Shown here: positions 7,919-16,751 of the stretch, in pieces | Position numbering within the stretch: position 1 is the stretch's first letter | Layout: every line of letters begins with the position of its first letter | DNA from: Qipengyuania flava | Lineage (GTDB): Bacteria; Pseudomonadota; Alphaproteobacteria; Sphingomonadales; Sphingomonadaceae | Assembly: GCF_019448255.1 (NCBI RefSeq) | Contig: NZ_CP080410.1 | Location: 434,001 to 498,000, forward strand | DNA length: 64,000 nt | Direction of reading: 5' to 3' | Position numbers and translations under genes: made by a program | Notes under the pieces: generated by a model | Seen by the model: only the letters and a program-made list of their open reading frames with translations | Database searches by the model: none | What the model was told of the DNA's origin: nothing

Positions 7919-8815
7919 ATGACGAACGCACCCGATATCCACGCCAAGGCGGAAACCCTGATTGAGGCGCTGCCCTATTTCCAGCGCTATGCGGGCAAGA
8001 GCTTCGTGGTGAAATACGGCGGCAACGCCATGGGCGATGAACGCGCGGCGCGCGAATTTGCCGAAGACGTGGTGCTGCTGAAGGCAGTCGGCATCAACCC
8101 GGTCGTGGTGCATGGCGGCGGGCCGCAGATCGGCGCCATGCTCGAAAAGCTCGGTGTCGAGACCACCTTCGTCGACGGCCTTCGCGTGACCGACAAGCAG
8201 ACCGCGGACGTCGCCGAAATGGTCCTGTCCGGTGCGATCAACAAGGCGATCGTCGGCTCGATTGCGCGCGCGGGCGGCAAGGCGATTGGCATCTCGGGCA
8301 AGGATGGCGGCCTCGTCACCGCGACCAAGCTGCAGCGCACGCAGAAGGACCCGGACAGCCTTATCGAAAAGGCACTCGACCTCGGCTTTGTGGGCGAACC
8401 GGCGAAGGTCGACACCACCATCCTCGAAACCGCCACCGCTGCGGGCATGATCCCGGTGGTTGCCCCCATCGGCGTGGGCGAGGACGGGCACACCTACAAC
8501 ATCAACGCCGACACCATGGCAGGCGCTCTCGCCGCCGCTCTTGGTGCTGCCCGCCTGCTGCTGCTCACCGATGTGACCGGTGTGCTCGACAAGCAGGGCA
8601 ACCTTCTCACCGACCTCACGCCTGCTGACATCTGGCGGCTGCGCGATGACGGGACGATCTCGGGCGGCATGATCCCCAAGCTCGAAACCTGCGTGCAGGC
8701 CGTGGAATCGGGCTGCGAGGCGGCGGTCGTGCTCGACGGGCGCGTGCCCCACGCCATGCTGCTCGAATTCTTCACCGCGCGCGGCGCCGGTACGCTGGTC
8801 GCAAAGGGTCGGTAA
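7919..8815 (+). CDS. argB: acetylglutamate kinase
   Basis: 298 residues from an ATG at 7919. It catalyses the ATP-dependent phosphorylation of N-acetylglutamate, the second step of arginine synthesis. The amino-acid-kinase fold is clear: [10 protein letters not shown] at about 29-38, [10 protein letters not shown] near 65-74, the substrate/ATP loop ISGKDGG, and [18 protein letters not shown]. Length and motifs are those of the family. It heads a run of plus-strand genes (yggT, folD, lipoprotein, marC), though an 81-bp gap follows it. Confidence 0.95.
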   Translation: MTNAPDIHAKAETLIEALPYFQRYAGKSFVVKYGGNAMGDERAAREFAEDVVLLKAVGINPVVVHGGGPQIGAMLEKLGVETTFVDGLRVTDKQTADVAEMVLSGAINKAIVGSIARAGGKAIGISGKDGGLVTATKLQRTQKDPDSLIEKALDLGFVGEPAKVDTTILETATAAGMIPVVAPIGVGEDGHTYNINADTMAGALAAALGAARLLLLTDVTGVLDKQGNLLTDLTPADIWRLRDDGTISGGMIPKLETCVQAVESGCEAAVVLDGRVPHAMLLEFFTARGAGTLVAKGR

Positions 8816-8896
8816 CCGGTCGGTCGGGGGTGGCGCGCTGCGTGTTACCCCTGTAAGACGCAACGCAAGGCAAAAACCACGGGAACGCTCGACACC

Positions 8897-9187
8897 ATGC
8901 AGGCGCTCAGCACCATTTACCAGATCGTCGCGATGCTCACCAATGTGCTGGTGATGCTGATCATCATCCAGTTCATCATCGGGCTGCTGTTCGCCTTCAA
9001 CGTGGTGAACCAGCGCAACGAGTTTCTCGGCGCCTTCTACATGTCGATCAACCGCCTGCTGGAACCGGTGCTTGGCCCGATCCGCAGGGTGATGCCCAAC
9101 ACGGGCGCGATCGACTTCTCGCCGCTGGTGCTGATCATCCTGCTCAACATCGTCCTCATCGTCCTCGGCAATGTGATCTACAGCTGA
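8897..9187 (+). CDS. YggT family inner-membrane protein
   Basis: 96 residues with two hydrophobic helices (about 8-35 and 75-95) around the conserved YggT centre: [37 protein letters not shown]. The family is implicated in membrane or osmotic-stress functions but has no firm biochemical role. The stop overlaps the start of folD (TGATG), so the two are translationally coupled. Confidence 0.88.
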   Translation: MQALSTIYQIVAMLTNVLVMLIIIQFIIGLLFAFNVVNQRNEFLGAFYMSINRLLEPVLGPIRRVMPNTGAIDFSPLVLIILLNIVLIVLGNVIYS

Positions 9188-10083
9188 TGAGCGCACAGGT
9201 TATCGACGGAAAGGGCTTTGCCGCCCGCCTTCGCGAGCGCGTGGGAGAACACGCGGCCGCCTTCGCCAGCGCGGCAGGCCGCAAGGCCGGCCTTGCCGTG
9301 GTGCTGGTGGGCGAAGACCCGGCCAGCCAGGTCTATGTGCGCAGCAAGCACAAGGCGACCGTGGCGGCGAACATGGAAAGCTTCGAGCACCGGCTGCCCG
9401 CCGATACAACGGAAGCGGACCTGCTTGCGCTGGTCGAGCAGCTCAACGCCGATCCGGCCGTCGATGGCATCCTCGTCCAGCTGCCGCTGCCCGATCACCT
9501 CGACGAGCAGGCGGTTATCGCAGCGATCAGCCCGGACAAGGACGTCGACGGTTTCCACGTGACCAATGCCGGCCGCCTCGCGGTCGGGCAGAGCGGTTTC
9601 GTGCCCTGCACGCCGCTTGGCTGCATGATGCTGCTGACCGACCGGCTGGGCGACTTGTCGGGTCTCGAGGCGGTGGTCATCGGCCGCTCCAACATCGTCG
9701 GCAAGCCGATGGCGCAGCTTCTGCTCGACGCCAACGCAACCGTGACTATCGCGCACAGCCGCACCAAGGATCTGCCCGGCGTGGTGAAGCGCGCAGACAT
9801 TGTCGTCGCCGCCGTGGGCCGTGCGGAAATGGTCAAGGCCGAATGGCTGAAGGACGGCGCGACCGTTATCGATGTGGGCATCAACCGCCTGCCGCCCGAA
9901 CCGGGCGCGGACAAGGGCCGACTGGTGGGCGATGTCGATTACGCGGGCGCGCAGGGTGTTGCCTCGGCCATCACTCCGGTGCCCGGTGGTGTCGGACCGA
10001 TGACCATTGCGGTCCTGCTGCGCAACACGCTGGTCGCGGCCTATCGCAACGAAGGTCTCGAGCTCGCTGAAGGCGCGCTGTGA
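9187..10083 (+). CDS. folD: bifunctional methylenetetrahydrofolate dehydrogenase / methenyl-THF cyclohydrolase
   Basis: 298 residues with the FolD signature: YVRSKHKAT (Tyr and catalytic Lys) near 50-58, [24 protein letters not shown], then the Rossmann part [18 protein letters not shown] and the C-terminal [10 protein letters not shown]. It interconverts 5,10-methylene-, methenyl- and 10-formyl-THF in the cytoplasm, supplying one-carbon units for purines and formyl-Met. It overlaps yggT by one base and the next lipoprotein gene by four bases (GTGA). Confidence 0.95.
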   Translation: MSAQVIDGKGFAARLRERVGEHAAAFASAAGRKAGLAVVLVGEDPASQVYVRSKHKATVAANMESFEHRLPADTTEADLLALVEQLNADPAVDGILVQLPLPDHLDEQAVIAAISPDKDVDGFHVTNAGRLAVGQSGFVPCTPLGCMMLLTDRLGDLSGLEAVVIGRSNIVGKPMAQLLLDANATVTIAHSRTKDLPGVVKRADIVVAAVGRAEMVKAEWLKDGATVIDVGINRLPPEPGADKGRLVGDVDYAGAQGVASAITPVPGGVGPMTIAVLLRNTLVAAYRNEGLELAEGAL

Positions 10084-10799
10084 GGGCAGTCGCGGCGCTG
10101 CTCGCGCTGGCCCTTGGCGCCTGCGCGGCCAACCAGAGCCCGCGCGATCCTTATCAGCGCATCCTGTCCTCCGCACCCGGCGCTGCGCAGCCGAGCCGCA
10201 TCTATGCCCGTGAAATCGCCATGCTGCGCGAGGCGCGCGAGCAGGGAGAGGCCGCCGCGCGGCTCGACTTCGCCGCTCCGTCAGCGCAGCTCCTCACCGC
10301 CGCTGGCGCACAGGCCGCGGCCACGGCCTTGCCGTCGACGACAGCCGGAGTATCGCCCTGGGCGCCCGGCCTCATCTGGATGAGCTGCGACAGCCGCCTT
10401 GCCGTGAGCCAGGGACGCTACGAAACGCCGGAAGGGCAGGTCGGCAGCTATGTCACGAGCTGGCAGCGTGAGCGGGACGGCACCTATCGCTGGCTGCACA
10501 CCGCTTCGGTCCTCGACGATCCGCAGCCGGTCCGCACCCCGGCCGAAACGCCGGACGATCCGAACGCGATCGTCGTGCCCGGCATCCCCTCGATCGATGG
10601 CCGCGTTACCGACTGCACCCGGCCCGAAAGCGGTGCGCCGGCGCGCCACATCGACCTTCAGGAAATGCGTTCGCCCGATGGCACGCTGTCCTGGCGCTGG
10701 GGCTACGAAGGCTCTACGCGGCTCCTTCGTGTTTACGCCTTCACCGAAGGCGCGTGGCGCCGGGTCATCGACGAACGCTGGCCCGCGCCGCAAGGATAG
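10080..10799 (+). CDS. hypothetical lipoprotein
   Basis: 239 residues starting at a GTG that overlaps the folD stop (GTGA). The N-terminus [14 protein letters not shown] is a lipoprotein signal (L-G-A-C15). The mature part has a strand-rich core with [32 protein letters not shown], which recalls DUF4440/NTF2-like proteins, and Pro-rich linkers. Function is unknown. It is in an operon-like run with folD and marC. Confidence 0.72.
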   Translation: MRAVAALLALALGACAANQSPRDPYQRILSSAPGAAQPSRIYAREIAMLREAREQGEAAARLDFAAPSAQLLTAAGAQAAATALPSTTAGVSPWAPGLIWMSCDSRLAVSQGRYETPEGQVGSYVTSWQRERDGTYRWLHTASVLDDPQPVRTPAETPDDPNAIVVPGIPSIDGRVTDCTRPESGAPARHIDLQEMRSPDGTLSWRWGYEGSTRLLRVYAFTEGAWRRVIDERWPAPQG

Positions 10800-10808
10800 G
10801 ATCGCCGC

Positions 10809-11432
10809 ATGACCCAGCTCTTCCTTTCCGCCTTCATCACGCTGTTCGTGGTCATCGACCCGCCGGGTTGCGCGCCGATCTACGCCGGCTTGACCAAGGG
10901 CGCGACGCCCGCGCAGCGCCGCAACATGGCGATCCGTGCCAGCGGCATCGCGGCGGTGATCCTGCTGATCTTCGCCCTGTTCGGCGAGCAACTGCTGGCC
11001 GCCCTGCATATCGAGCTCGACAGCTTCCGCATCGCCGGCGGGCTGATGCTGTTCTGGATCGCCTTCGAAATGGTGTTCGAGAAGCGCACCCAGCGCCGCG
11101 AGGAACGCGCGGAGAAGGTCGCCGCCACGCCCGAGGTGGAGGACGTCTCGGTCTTCCCCATGGCCATCCCCATGCTGGCAGGGCCCGGCGCCATCGCGGC
11201 AATCATGCTGCTGATGAACGAGGCGCAGGGTATTGAGCAGACCTTCGTCGTGCTCGGCGCGCTCGGGGCGGTGCTGCTCATTACGATGGTGGCGCTGATT
11301 GCCGCCGGGCCGATCATGCGGCTGTTCGGCGATAAGGTAGAGGCGGCGGTGACTCGCGTGCTTGGCGTGCTCCTGGCCGCGCTCGCCGCGCAATATGTGA
11401 TCGACGGCCTGCGCGGAAGCTTCGGCTTCTAG
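10809..11432 (+). CDS. MarC family integral membrane protein
   Basis: 207 residues with about six hydrophobic helices. The family start FITLFVVIDPPGCAPIYAGLTKG and the central MAIPMLAGPGAIAAIMLL are diagnostic of MarC/NAAT proteins. Some archaeal relatives transport small neutral amino acids; bacterial MarC proteins have no settled role, and the old multidrug-resistance label is not supported. The linker between helices 3 and 4 is charged (EKRTQRREERAEK). It ends 15 bp from the convergent LON-domain gene. Confidence 0.88.
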   Translation: MTQLFLSAFITLFVVIDPPGCAPIYAGLTKGATPAQRRNMAIRASGIAAVILLIFALFGEQLLAALHIELDSFRIAGGLMLFWIAFEMVFEKRTQRREERAEKVAATPEVEDVSVFPMAIPMLAGPGAIAAIMLLMNEAQGIEQTFVVLGALGAVLLITMVALIAAGPIMRLFGDKVEAAVTRVLGVLLAALAAQYVIDGLRGSFGF

Positions 11433-11447
11433 CGAATTCCCGCGCCG

Positions 11448-12059
11448 CTACTGCAGCGTAACGATCTCGTCGCCATCGTCGCGAAAGGCGAAAAACTGCA
11501 TCAGCTGGACCATCAGCTCGCAGCGCTCGGCAAGGTTGGGCGCTTCCAGAAGCGCCTGTTTCGAAGCCGGGTCGAAGGGCACGATCTGCGCCACGCCGTT
11601 GATCAGCGTCTCATCGTCGAGCCGTGCGACCGATTCCCAGTCGACCGAATAGCCCTGCATGTCGGCAAAGCGCCGGGCTTCGAACTCGAATCCTGCACGT
11701 TCCACGCTGGAGAGGACCTCGTCCTGCGGGTCTTCGATCAGCTCGGCTTCGACCTGCCTGAAGGTTGTCGTCACGTCGAGCTCGCGCAGGATGCGGAAGC
11801 GCGCCTCGCCGTCGAGCACGATATTGTAGCGCCCGTCCTCCAGCGCCTCGACATCGCCGATCCGGCCAAGGCAGCCGATTTCGTAGAGCGGTGCACCATC
11901 CTTCGACTTCTGCGGCTGGATCATGCCGATCAGTCGGTCCTTGGCGAGCGCGCTGCCCACGAGATCGCGATAGCGCGGCTCGAAGATGTGCAGCGGCAGT
12001 TGCAGCCCCGGGAAGAGGATTGCGCCCGGCAGGGGAAAGATGGGAAGGCGGGTGCTCAC
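11448..12059 (-). CDS. LON peptidase substrate-binding domain protein
   Basis: 203 residues from a GTG at 12059 with AAGGAG 5 bases upstream. The N-terminus STRLPIFPLPGAILFPGLQLPLHIFEPRYRDLV is the classic LON N-terminal (substrate-binding) domain. There is no AAA+ or protease domain, so it is a stand-alone LON-like protein with a probable protein-binding role. It lies 8 bp downstream of the thioredoxin-like gene, a pair seen together in many alphaproteobacteria. Confidence 0.88.
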   Translation of the reverse strand: MSTRLPIFPLPGAILFPGLQLPLHIFEPRYRDLVGSALAKDRLIGMIQPQKSKDGAPLYEIGCLGRIGDVEALEDGRYNIVLDGEARFRILRELDVTTTFRQVEAELIEDPQDEVLSSVERAGFEFEARRFADMQGYSVDWESVARLDDETLINGVAQIVPFDPASKQALLEAPNLAERCELMVQLMQFFAFRDDGDEIVTLQ

Positions 12060-12067
12060 GATGCTCC

Positions 12068-12991
12068 TTACCCGAAGAGGATCTTCGAGAGGCGGCGGCG
12101 CGTGGCGACCACCCAGGGGTCTTCCAGCCCGACCGCTTCGAAGATCTGCAGCAGCTTGGTGCGCGCCGCGCCCTCGTTCCATTCGCGGTCCGCTTCGAAC
12201 ATGGCCAGAAGTTCGTCGGCTGCAGCGTCACGGTCTCCGGCAGCAAAGGCCGCTTCGGCGTAGTCGTAGCGCGCCTGCATGTCGCCGCTGGCGGCCTTGG
12301 CCTTGAGGTCGGCCAGTTCGCCATCGTCGACCTTGCTTCCAGCGAGGTCGAGCGCGCTCTTGGCCTGCTCCACCTGCGGATCGTTCGCCACGGCGGGATT
12401 GGCTTCGGCCGCGGCGAGCGCTGCCTTGGCGTCCTCGACATGACCGGCCTGGACCAGCGCCCGCACGAGCCCGGCATGGGCGGCGGCGTTGTCGGGCACC
12501 ATCTGGACGACTTGCATGAACACGCCGGCGGCGCGTTCGGCGTCGCCATCGGCAAGGACCTGTTCCGCCATCTCGACGAACTGCTCGACATCCTGCTGCG
12601 GCGCCGCGCCGTCACCGCCCGCACCGCCTTTGATCGGCAGCTGGGCGAGGATCTGGTCGAGCGTCTGCTTCATCTGCGATTCGCTGCGTGCGTTGGTCAG
12701 GTCGGCCACCGGCTGGCCCTGGAACAGCGCGTAGACGGTCGGGATCGACTGTACCTGGAACTGGGCAGCGATGAACTTTTCCTGGTCGACGTCGATCTTC
12801 TTCAGAACCACGCCCTTGTCGGCGTATTCGGCGGCAACCTTTTCCAGCATCGGGGCCAGCGCTTTGCACGGGCCGCACCAGTCGGCGTAGAAATCGAGGA
12901 TGACGAGCTTGGTCATCGACGGCTCGACGACATCCGTCTTGAACCGCTCGACCGCCTTTTGCTCATCCATGCTGAGACCCATGCTCGCCAC
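12068..12991 (-). CDS. thioredoxin-domain co-chaperone-like protein (CnoX/YbbN type)
   Basis: 307 residues from a GTG at 12991, chosen because AGGGAAG lies 6 bases upstream; an ATG three codons later is possible. The N-terminal thioredoxin domain keeps an active-site pair W-C39-G-P-C42 and the cis-Pro region SIPTVYAL. The C-terminal part has TPR-like helices, ending DPWVVATRRRLSKILFG, the family signature. Relatives protect thiols and hand substrates to GroEL or DnaK. Unlike E. coli CnoX, which lacks one of the two cysteines, this one could be redox-active. Confidence 0.87.
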   Translation of the reverse strand: MASMGLSMDEQKAVERFKTDVVEPSMTKLVILDFYADWCGPCKALAPMLEKVAAEYADKGVVLKKIDVDQEKFIAAQFQVQSIPTVYALFQGQPVADLTNARSESQMKQTLDQILAQLPIKGGAGGDGAAPQQDVEQFVEMAEQVLADGDAERAAGVFMQVVQMVPDNAAAHAGLVRALVQAGHVEDAKAALAAAEANPAVANDPQVEQAKSALDLAGSKVDDGELADLKAKAASGDMQARYDYAEAAFAAGDRDAAADELLAMFEADREWNEGAARTKLLQIFEAVGLEDPWVVATRRRLSKILFG

Positions 12992-13179
12992 GTAATCTTC
13001 CCTTTCAATCGCCAGAATTCTGTTCGCCCCATGTGGGCATTGATGCGCAAATGTGAAGGAGGGCGGGCCGCCCCGCAAGGCCAGCAAAAAATCTGCATTT
13101 TTCGTCTTGCGGGACTCAGAAGCCGCTGCTAGTTGGCCGCCTCCCCACCGGGATCAAGCGGTTCCGGTAGCGCCAGTGA

Positions 13180-13254
13180 GCGGGCGTAGCTCAGGGGTAG
13201 AGCACAACCTTGCCAAGGTTGGGGTCGGGCGTTCGAATCGCCTCGCCCGCTCCA
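13180..13254 (+). tRNA. tRNA-Gly (GCC)
   Basis: Cloverleaf readable by eye: acceptor GCGGGCG / CGCCCGC, D arm GCTC/GAGC, anticodon stem CAACC/GGTTG with loop TTGCCAA (anticodon GCC at 13212-13214), T arm with TTCGAAT, discriminator T and an encoded CCA at 13252-13254. No integrase or direct repeat marks it as an attachment site. Confidence 0.97.
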
Positions 13255-13349
13255 TTTTCCTCCATCGACGGACATTCCATCGCCGCGGGCGATTTGCGTC
13301 CATGCGCGTCTCGCTCTAGCTTCAATTCGGGTTGAGGCTGGAGGGACTT

Positions 13350-13904
13350 ATGCGTGGATTCGCTTTTTCGGGTTTTGTGGCACTGGCAGTGGCTCTGAGC
13401 GCTTCGGCGCAGGCGCAGGATCGTCCGATCACGCAGCAGCGGCCCGATGCGAAGGACGTTGTCACCACACCGCTGACCGATCTCAACCTGCGCAAGGGTG
13501 AGATCCCGCCGATGCTCGAACGTGCGGTAGAACAGCCCTATGACCTGACAGGGCTTGGCTCGTGCAGCGCGCTGATTGCCGAGGTGGAGCGGTTCGACAT
13601 CATGCTCGGCGACGATTTCGACCTCCCCGAACAGGAGATGGGCGGTCTCAGCGCAGGCTCGGTCGGGAAAATGGCGGTCGGATCGCTGATCCCGTTCCGC
13701 GGGCTGATCCGCGAGATTTCCGGCGCGCGCAAGGAACAGCAGAAGCTCGAGACGGCGATCCGGGCAGGGCTGACCCGGCGCGGCTTCCTCAAGGGCGTCG
13801 GGGCCCAGCGCGGCTGCGCCTATCCCGCACGCCCGGCGCGGGCGGCTGATCGCGCGCGGATTATCGCCGAGCGCCAGGCGGAGCAGGCTGCTGCCGAGGA
13901 CTAG
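13350..13904 (+). CDS. exported hypothetical protein
   Basis: 184 residues from the ATG at 13350, with GGAGGGA 6 bases upstream. The signal peptide RGFAFSGFVALAVALSASAQAQ is followed by a mature protein with two cysteines far apart (SCSALIAEVERFDIMLGDDFD and RGCAYPARP) that could form a disulfide, and a hydrophobic glycine patch GGLSAGSVGKMAVGSLIPFRGLIREISG. I recognise it as a common sphingomonad hypothetical without a known function. It follows the tRNA-Gly gene, and a terminator-like hairpin lies just after it. Confidence 0.75.
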   Translation: MRGFAFSGFVALAVALSASAQAQDRPITQQRPDAKDVVTTPLTDLNLRKGEIPPMLERAVEQPYDLTGLGSCSALIAEVERFDIMLGDDFDLPEQEMGGLSAGSVGKMAVGSLIPFRGLIREISGARKEQQKLETAIRAGLTRRGFLKGVGAQRGCAYPARPARAADRARIIAERQAEQAAAED

Positions 13905-13913
13905 GCAGAGGCC

Positions 13914-13932
13914 GGGGACGGCGCTCGTCCCC
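13914..13932 (+). terminator. probable terminator hairpin
   Basis: Stem GGGGACG / CGTCCCC with loop GCGCT, followed by TGAAATTT, 10 bp after the stop at 13904. Short but GC-rich, suited to ending the exported-protein transcript before the TonB receptor gene. Confidence 0.5.
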
Positions 13933-14012
13933 TGAAATTTCACAGTTCGTCGAGAGCAGGACCATTTGGGCCACGGAAGGGTTGCGCTTTGCGACCTTGT
14001 CGTTATGTGGCG

Positions 14013-14027
14013 CGATATGTTGTATCG
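14013..14027. promoter_or_regulatory. palindrome over the TonB receptor start
   Basis: Perfect inverted repeat CGATA-TGTTG-TATCG that includes the candidate ATG at 14017. Zinc and iron repressors of the Fur superfamily bind imperfect palindromes of this size, and the downstream gene looks zinc-related, so a Zur-type operator is conceivable. The match to any known Zur box is only partial. Confidence 0.3.
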
Positions 14028-16239
14028 TACACCGACTTCGCTTCGTCTCTTTGGTTCCACCCTTTCACTCGCGGCCGTACTCGCAGCAGCTCCGCTGGCG
14101 GCGCAAGACGCGCCCGAGCCTGCGGCCGAGCAGGACGAGGCGCCGACGGAAGACCTGCACGATCGCCGGATCGATTATCAGGGCCAGATCATCGTCAGCG
14201 CACAGGGCCTACGCCAGTTCGACCTGCTTGCCGGAACGAGCGTCGTCGAAGGCGCCGATCTCCAGCGCAACATGGACGGGCAGCTTGGCGAGGTGCTGGC
14301 AAGCCTTCCGGGCGTTTCGACCTCGGGTTTCGCCCCTGGTGCCTCGCGCCCGGTTCTGCGCGGCTTTGCCGGAGAGCGTGTGAAAGTGCTGGTCGACGGC
14401 ATCGGCGCGATCGACGCTTCGAACACCTCGGATGACCACGCGGTCTCGATCGACCCGCTGACGGCGGAAAGCATCGAAGTGCTGCGCGGCCCAGCCGTGC
14501 TGCTGTTCGGCAGCCAGGCGATCGGGGGCGCGGTCAACGTGATCGACAAGCGCATCCCGCGCCGTATTCCCGACGAGGCGATCCATGTCGACCTGCTTGC
14601 GGGCGGGGATACGGCGAGCGACCTTCGCGAATTCGGCGGTTCGCTCGATGTGCCGCTCGGCAACAGCGGGTTCGTGGTCCATGCGAGCGGATCATGGCGC
14701 AAGACCAACGATCTCGAGATCGCCGGTTTCCAGGTCGCGCCGCTGCTGCGCGAGGAGCTGCTCGAAGAAGCGCAGGAAGAGGCCGAGGAAGGCGAGCTGG
14801 AAGAAGCCGAAGAGCTGCGCGAAGCGGCCGGCCAGACCGATTTCCTCCCGAACAGCGCAACCGAAACGTGGACCGCCAACGCCGGTATCGCCTTCTTCCG
14901 CGGTGACAGCACGCTCGGCGTTTCTTTCGGCGTCTATGACACGGCCTATGGCGTCCCCGGCCGTCCCGGTGCGGGCCACCACCATGGTGAAGAGGAAGAC
15001 GAGCACGGCGACGAAGACCACGACGAAGATCACGACGAGGATCACGGCGGTGAGGAAGAAGAGGGTGAAGAGCTCGTCAGCATCGGATTGCGCCAGTACC
15101 GCGCCGATCTGCGCGGTGACATCTTCCTTGGCGAAGGGTTTTTCGAACGCCTGAGGGTGCGCGCGGGCTATTCCGACTACACCCACACCGAATTCGAGGG
15201 CGACGAAGTCGGCACGGTCTTCAACGTGCAGGGCATCGAAGGCCGCCTTGAACTGGTCCAGAACACGCAGGGCCGCTGGCGCGGTTCGGTTGGCGCCCAG
15301 TACTATTTCCGCGATTTCGAAGCGGTCGGCGCAGAGGCGTTCGTCGCCCCCAACCGCACCGAACAGGCCGCTCTCTTTGCGCTGCAGGAATATGGCAACG
15401 GCCCGCTGCAAGTCGAAGGCTCGGCCCGCTTCGAGGCGACCAATGTCGATTCCACCGCCCTTGGCATCGCGCGCAACTTCAACACCTTCTCGGGCGCCCT
15501 GGGCCTTGCCTACGATGGCCCTCAGGCCTTCCGGGCCGGCGTGAACATCTCGCGAGTGGCGCGTGCGCCCTCGGGTGAAGAGCTGTTTTCCAACGGCCCG
15601 CACATCGCCACGCAGGCGTTCGAGATCGGCGATCCGAACCTGCGCATCGAGCGCGCCTGGGGTGCGGAGATCTACGCGCGTGGCCGGGTCGGCCGGGCCG
15701 AATTCAGCATCGCCGCCTACAAGAACTGGTTCGACAACTTCATCTACCTGAGCGCGACCGGCGCCGAGGAAGACGAACTGCCGGTCTTCCAGTACCGCCA
15801 GCAGGATGCGACCTACACGGGCATCGAGGGCGAGCTGGACGTCAACCTGTTCGACAACGGCAATGTCGCCGTGGGAACCGAGCTGCGCGGCGAATACGTG
15901 CGCGCGAAGCTTTCGGACGGTACATCCGTGCCGCGTATCCCGCCGCTGAGCCTTGCGGGCGCTCTGACGGCATCAACCGGCGAGTTCGACTTCCGCGGCG
16001 AGGTGGAATGGTTCGACGACCAGACCGATGTCGCGCCGTTCGAGACCGTGACCGAAGGCTTCACCCATGTGAACGCATCGGTCACCTGGCGTCCGCTACA
16101 GGACAACCCGAACGTCACTTTCATCCTGAAGGCCGACAACATCTTCGATGTCACGGGGCGCCGCCACACCAGCTTCACGAAGGACTTCGTGCCGCTGGCC
16201 GGCCGCAACATCAGCGCAAGCGTGCGCGCCAGCTTTTAG
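14017..16239 (+). CDS. TonB-dependent outer-membrane receptor with His/Asp-rich loop (ZnuD-like)
   Basis: About 740 residues from ATG 14017; an ATG at 14005 is equally possible and neither has a clear ribosome site. After a signal peptide (about 1-31) comes the plug domain with VVEGADLQRNMDGQLGEVLASLPGV, the VLVDG turn and IEVLRGPAVLLFGSQAIGGAVNVID, then a 22-strand-type barrel ending in an aromatic residue (VRASF). A long insertion near residues 320-355 is packed with His, Asp and Glu (HHHGEEEDEHGDEDHDEDH), and another acidic stretch lies near 250-270. Such histidine-rich loops are typical of zinc importers of the ZnuD type. Transport would use TonB-ExbBD energy. Confidence 0.85.
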   Translation: MLYRTPTSLRLFGSTLSLAAVLAAAPLAAQDAPEPAAEQDEAPTEDLHDRRIDYQGQIIVSAQGLRQFDLLAGTSVVEGADLQRNMDGQLGEVLASLPGVSTSGFAPGASRPVLRGFAGERVKVLVDGIGAIDASNTSDDHAVSIDPLTAESIEVLRGPAVLLFGSQAIGGAVNVIDKRIPRRIPDEAIHVDLLAGGDTASDLREFGGSLDVPLGNSGFVVHASGSWRKTNDLEIAGFQVAPLLREELLEEAQEEAEEGELEEAEELREAAGQTDFLPNSATETWTANAGIAFFRGDSTLGVSFGVYDTAYGVPGRPGAGHHHGEEEDEHGDEDHDEDHDEDHGGEEEEGEELVSIGLRQYRADLRGDIFLGEGFFERLRVRAGYSDYTHTEFEGDEVGTVFNVQGIEGRLELVQNTQGRWRGSVGAQYYFRDFEAVGAEAFVAPNRTEQAALFALQEYGNGPLQVEGSARFEATNVDSTALGIARNFNTFSGALGLAYDGPQAFRAGVNISRVARAPSGEELFSNGPHIATQAFEIGDPNLRIERAWGAEIYARGRVGRAEFSIAAYKNWFDNFIYLSATGAEEDELPVFQYRQQDATYTGIEGELDVNLFDNGNVAVGTELRGEYVRAKLSDGTSVPRIPPLSLAGALTASTGEFDFRGEVEWFDDQTDVAPFETVTEGFTHVNASVTWRPLQDNPNVTFILKADNIFDVTGRRHTSFTKDFVPLAGRNISASVRASF

Positions 16240-16697
16240 TCGGTCTTCGCAGCCGTCGTCGCGCCCTCGGCCTTGCCCTCGGCGTGCGCTGCGCGGACTT
16301 CGGCGTCGAGCCGCTTGGCGCGCTCGTCGGCGAGATCCATGCGGCCGCGTGCCTGGCCATAGGCGAAGACCATCAGCAACCCGCCGATGACGGCCAGGTT
16401 CTTGAGCGCCATGGCCGCCTGAACCTGGTCGGTCACCTTCTCGTGGAAGAACACCGTGGCCAGCGCGGTGAAGACGATCAGCGCGAGGCTGGCGATGCGG
16501 GTCATGAAACCGCTCGCCAGCACGAGGCCCGCCACGATTTCGAAAATGCCCACGAAGAGCGCAAGGCTGCCCGGAAAGGGCGATTCCGCTTCCATGTAGG
16601 CTGCGGTGCCGGCGGTATCCATGACCTTGCCGAGCCCGGCGAACACGAACAATGCGCCGAGCAGGATGCGCCCGATCAAGGCGGCGATGGTTGCCAT
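16236..16697 (-). CDS. DoxX family membrane protein
   Basis: 153 residues from an ATG at 16697 with GGGGAGAGAG upstream. Four hydrophobic helices carry the DoxX pattern: LIGRILLGALFVFAGLGKV, then GIFEIVAGLVLASGF and NLAVIGGLLMVFAYG, with a charged Ala/Glu-rich cytoplasmic tail. The family is linked to thiol or quinone redox processes but this member is uncharacterised. Its 3' end overlaps that of the TonB receptor gene by 4 bp, tail to tail. Confidence 0.85.
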   Translation of the reverse strand: MATIAALIGRILLGALFVFAGLGKVMDTAGTAAYMEAESPFPGSLALFVGIFEIVAGLVLASGFMTRIASLALIVFTALATVFFHEKVTDQVQAAMALKNLAVIGGLLMVFAYGQARGRMDLADERAKRLDAEVRAAHAEGKAEGATTAAKTD

Positions 16698-16751
16698 AGT
16701 CTCTCTCCCCGTTGAGTTCTCACCCAAAGGCCTCGCGGGCCCGAAAGGTTC

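Noticed and set aside
13180-13254. tRNA-Gly as an integration site
   Set aside because: No integrase gene and no repeat of the tRNA 3' end were seen nearby.
14013-14027. Firm Zur box call upstream of the TonB receptor
   Set aside because: The palindrome matches only part of published alphaproteobacterial Zur motifs and covers the start codon, so only a tentative operator is reported.
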